Program-made: the position numbers and the translations under genes
The notes under the pieces: generated by a model
Databases searched by the model: none
What the model was told of the DNA's origin: nothing
What the model saw: only the letters and a program-made list of their open reading frames with translations
Part shown: in pieces, positions 63,337-64,000 of the stretch
Numbering within the stretch: the stretch's first letter is position 1
How the letters are laid out: the number at the start of each line of letters is the position of its first letter
Source: Streptomyces sp. CBMA29
Lineage (GTDB): Bacteria > Actinomycetota > Actinomycetes > Streptomycetales > Streptomycetaceae
Direction: 5' to 3'
Assembly (NCBI RefSeq): GCF_014596445.1
Contig: NZ_MECL01000007.1
Location: 36,355 to 100,354 of the forward strand
Length of the DNA: 64,000 nucleotides

Positions 63337-64000
63337 GTGAGCCGCACCCCGGACGACCCGGCAACCGCCCCAGAAGAGGCCCCCGCCCCCGAAGCGGTAC
63401 CCGTGATCCGCCCCGTGGACTTCGGGGAAGCCCGGCTGATGCCGGACGTGGACCGGCCCCGGGGCTGGCTGCTGACGGTGGACGGGGCACCGCAGTCGTA
63501 TGTGGACCTGGACGATCCGGAGTGCCTGGAGTTCGAGTACGTGCGGCGGATCGCGTACGCGCTGGAGGCCGGGAGCGCGCCGGGGGAGCCGGTGGCGGCC
63601 GTGCACCTCGGGGGCGGCGGGATGACGGTGCCGCGGTGGCTGGCGCGGGCCAGGCCCGGATCGCGGCAGGAGGTCGTCGAGGCCGACCGGAGACTGGCCG
63701 CGCTGGTCGCCGAGCATCTGCCGCTGGCCGACCCCGCGTCGGTGACGGTGCACACGGCGGACGCGCGCGCGTGGCTGGCCACGGCGGTCGAGGCGAGCGC
63801 GGACGCGGTCGTGGCGGACGTCTTCGGCGGCGCGCGCGTGCCCGCGCACCTGACGTCGGTGGAGTTCGTACGCGCCGCGCGCCGCGTCCTGCGCCCCGAC
63901 GGCTGCTACGTCGCGAACGTCGCCGACGCGGCCCCCTTCGCCTTCCTGCGGTCCCAACTGGCCACGGTCCGCGCCGTGTTCCCCGCCCCCGCCGAGATCT
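63337..64000 (+). CDS. Spermidine-synthase-like methyltransferase, partial at window end
   Basis: At least 221 codons, running off the right edge. After an acidic, Pro/Ala-rich N-terminus it reads RPRGWLLTVDGAPQSYVDLDDP and ECLEFEYVRRIAYALEAG, then AAVHLGGGGMTVPRWLARARPGSRQEVVEAD (SAM-type glycine motif and acidic residue), VHTADARAWLA and ADVFGGARVPAHLTSVEFVRAARRVL. This is the actinobacterial fused-spermidine-synthase-like family. It would bind decarboxylated SAM or SAM; whether it makes polyamines is not certain. Confidence 0.82.
   Translation, partial: MSRTPDDPATAPEEAPAPEAVPVIRPVDFGEARLMPDVDRPRGWLLTVDGAPQSYVDLDDPECLEFEYVRRIAYALEAGSAPGEPVAAVHLGGGGMTVPRWLARARPGSRQEVVEADRRLAALVAEHLPLADPASVTVHTADARAWLATAVEASADAVVADVFGGARVPAHLTSVEFVRAARRVLRPDGCYVANVADAAPFAFLRSQLATVRAVFPAPAEI

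Overview
The window is typical Streptomyces chromosome. Coding GC is very high with strong G/C at third codon positions, TTA codons are rare, many starts are GTG or TTG, secreted enzymes carry Tat/Sec signals, and many genes appear to have leaderless promoters (a TANNNT-type -10 box 6-8 nt before the start codon). I saw no rRNA, tRNA, CRISPR array, integrase or transposase.

Layout. 0-6 kb: an anti-sigma-type ATPase with a coupled partner, two related secreted Ig-like repeat proteins and a small secreted protein. 5.9-8.5 kb: an RpiR/SIS regulator divergent from an M20 amidohydrolase. 8.5-19.2 kb: glycan-related secreted enzymes (an F5/8 type C multidomain protein, a Tat-exported phosphoesterase with a LamG domain, a GH31 with two CBM35-like modules) interleaved with a P-loop kinase-like protein and a PLP threonine/serine dehydratase. 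Two of these enzyme genes share a GACAACGTTGTC-type operator. 19.6-27.4 kb: a complete respiratory nitrate reductase operon narGHJI, translationally coupled to a SLAC1/TDT-family transporter. 27.5-30.3 kb: a His-rich PHP phosphoesterase coupled to an unknown protein, then a small DUF6191-like gene. 30.4-32.9 kb: a TetR regulator with a double operator and an FAD monooxygenase. 33.3-39.9 kb: nitronate monooxygenase-like, GlxA-type AraC regulator, GAPDH, acetyl-xylan-esterase-like hydrolase, a relic of an oligopeptide ABC ATPase, and a LacI regulator.

40.3-53 kb is the most unusual part. A LamG-type secreted protein gene is broken by several frameshifts. The following RHS/YD-type (polymorphic toxin-like) gene keeps only its N-terminal ~300 codons. 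After a sharp junction near 45.66 kb comes about 6.6 kb of accessory DNA: a decayed plasmid-type DUF721 gene, AT-rich stretches, genes with early TTA (bldA) codons, a short-chain dehydrogenase and a DUF4231/SLATT-like membrane protein. It ends near 52.30 kb, where a 5'-truncated minus-strand fragment abuts a 5'-truncated plus-strand fragment. That last fragment could be the C-terminal tip of the lost RHS protein, followed 3 nt later by a four-helix membrane protein.

53-64 kb returns to ordinary chromosome: a LysR regulator with a divergent small protein, membrane protein, DoxX protein, MarR-GNAT fusion, dienelactone-hydrolase-like protein, small SLOG/deoxyribosyltransferase-like protein, flavin reductase, TVP38/TMEM64 protein, MFS exporter, a divergent EF-Tu paralogue and the 5' part of a spermidine-synthase-like methyltransferase cut by the window edge. 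All functions are assigned by reading motifs and recalling families; no searches were run.
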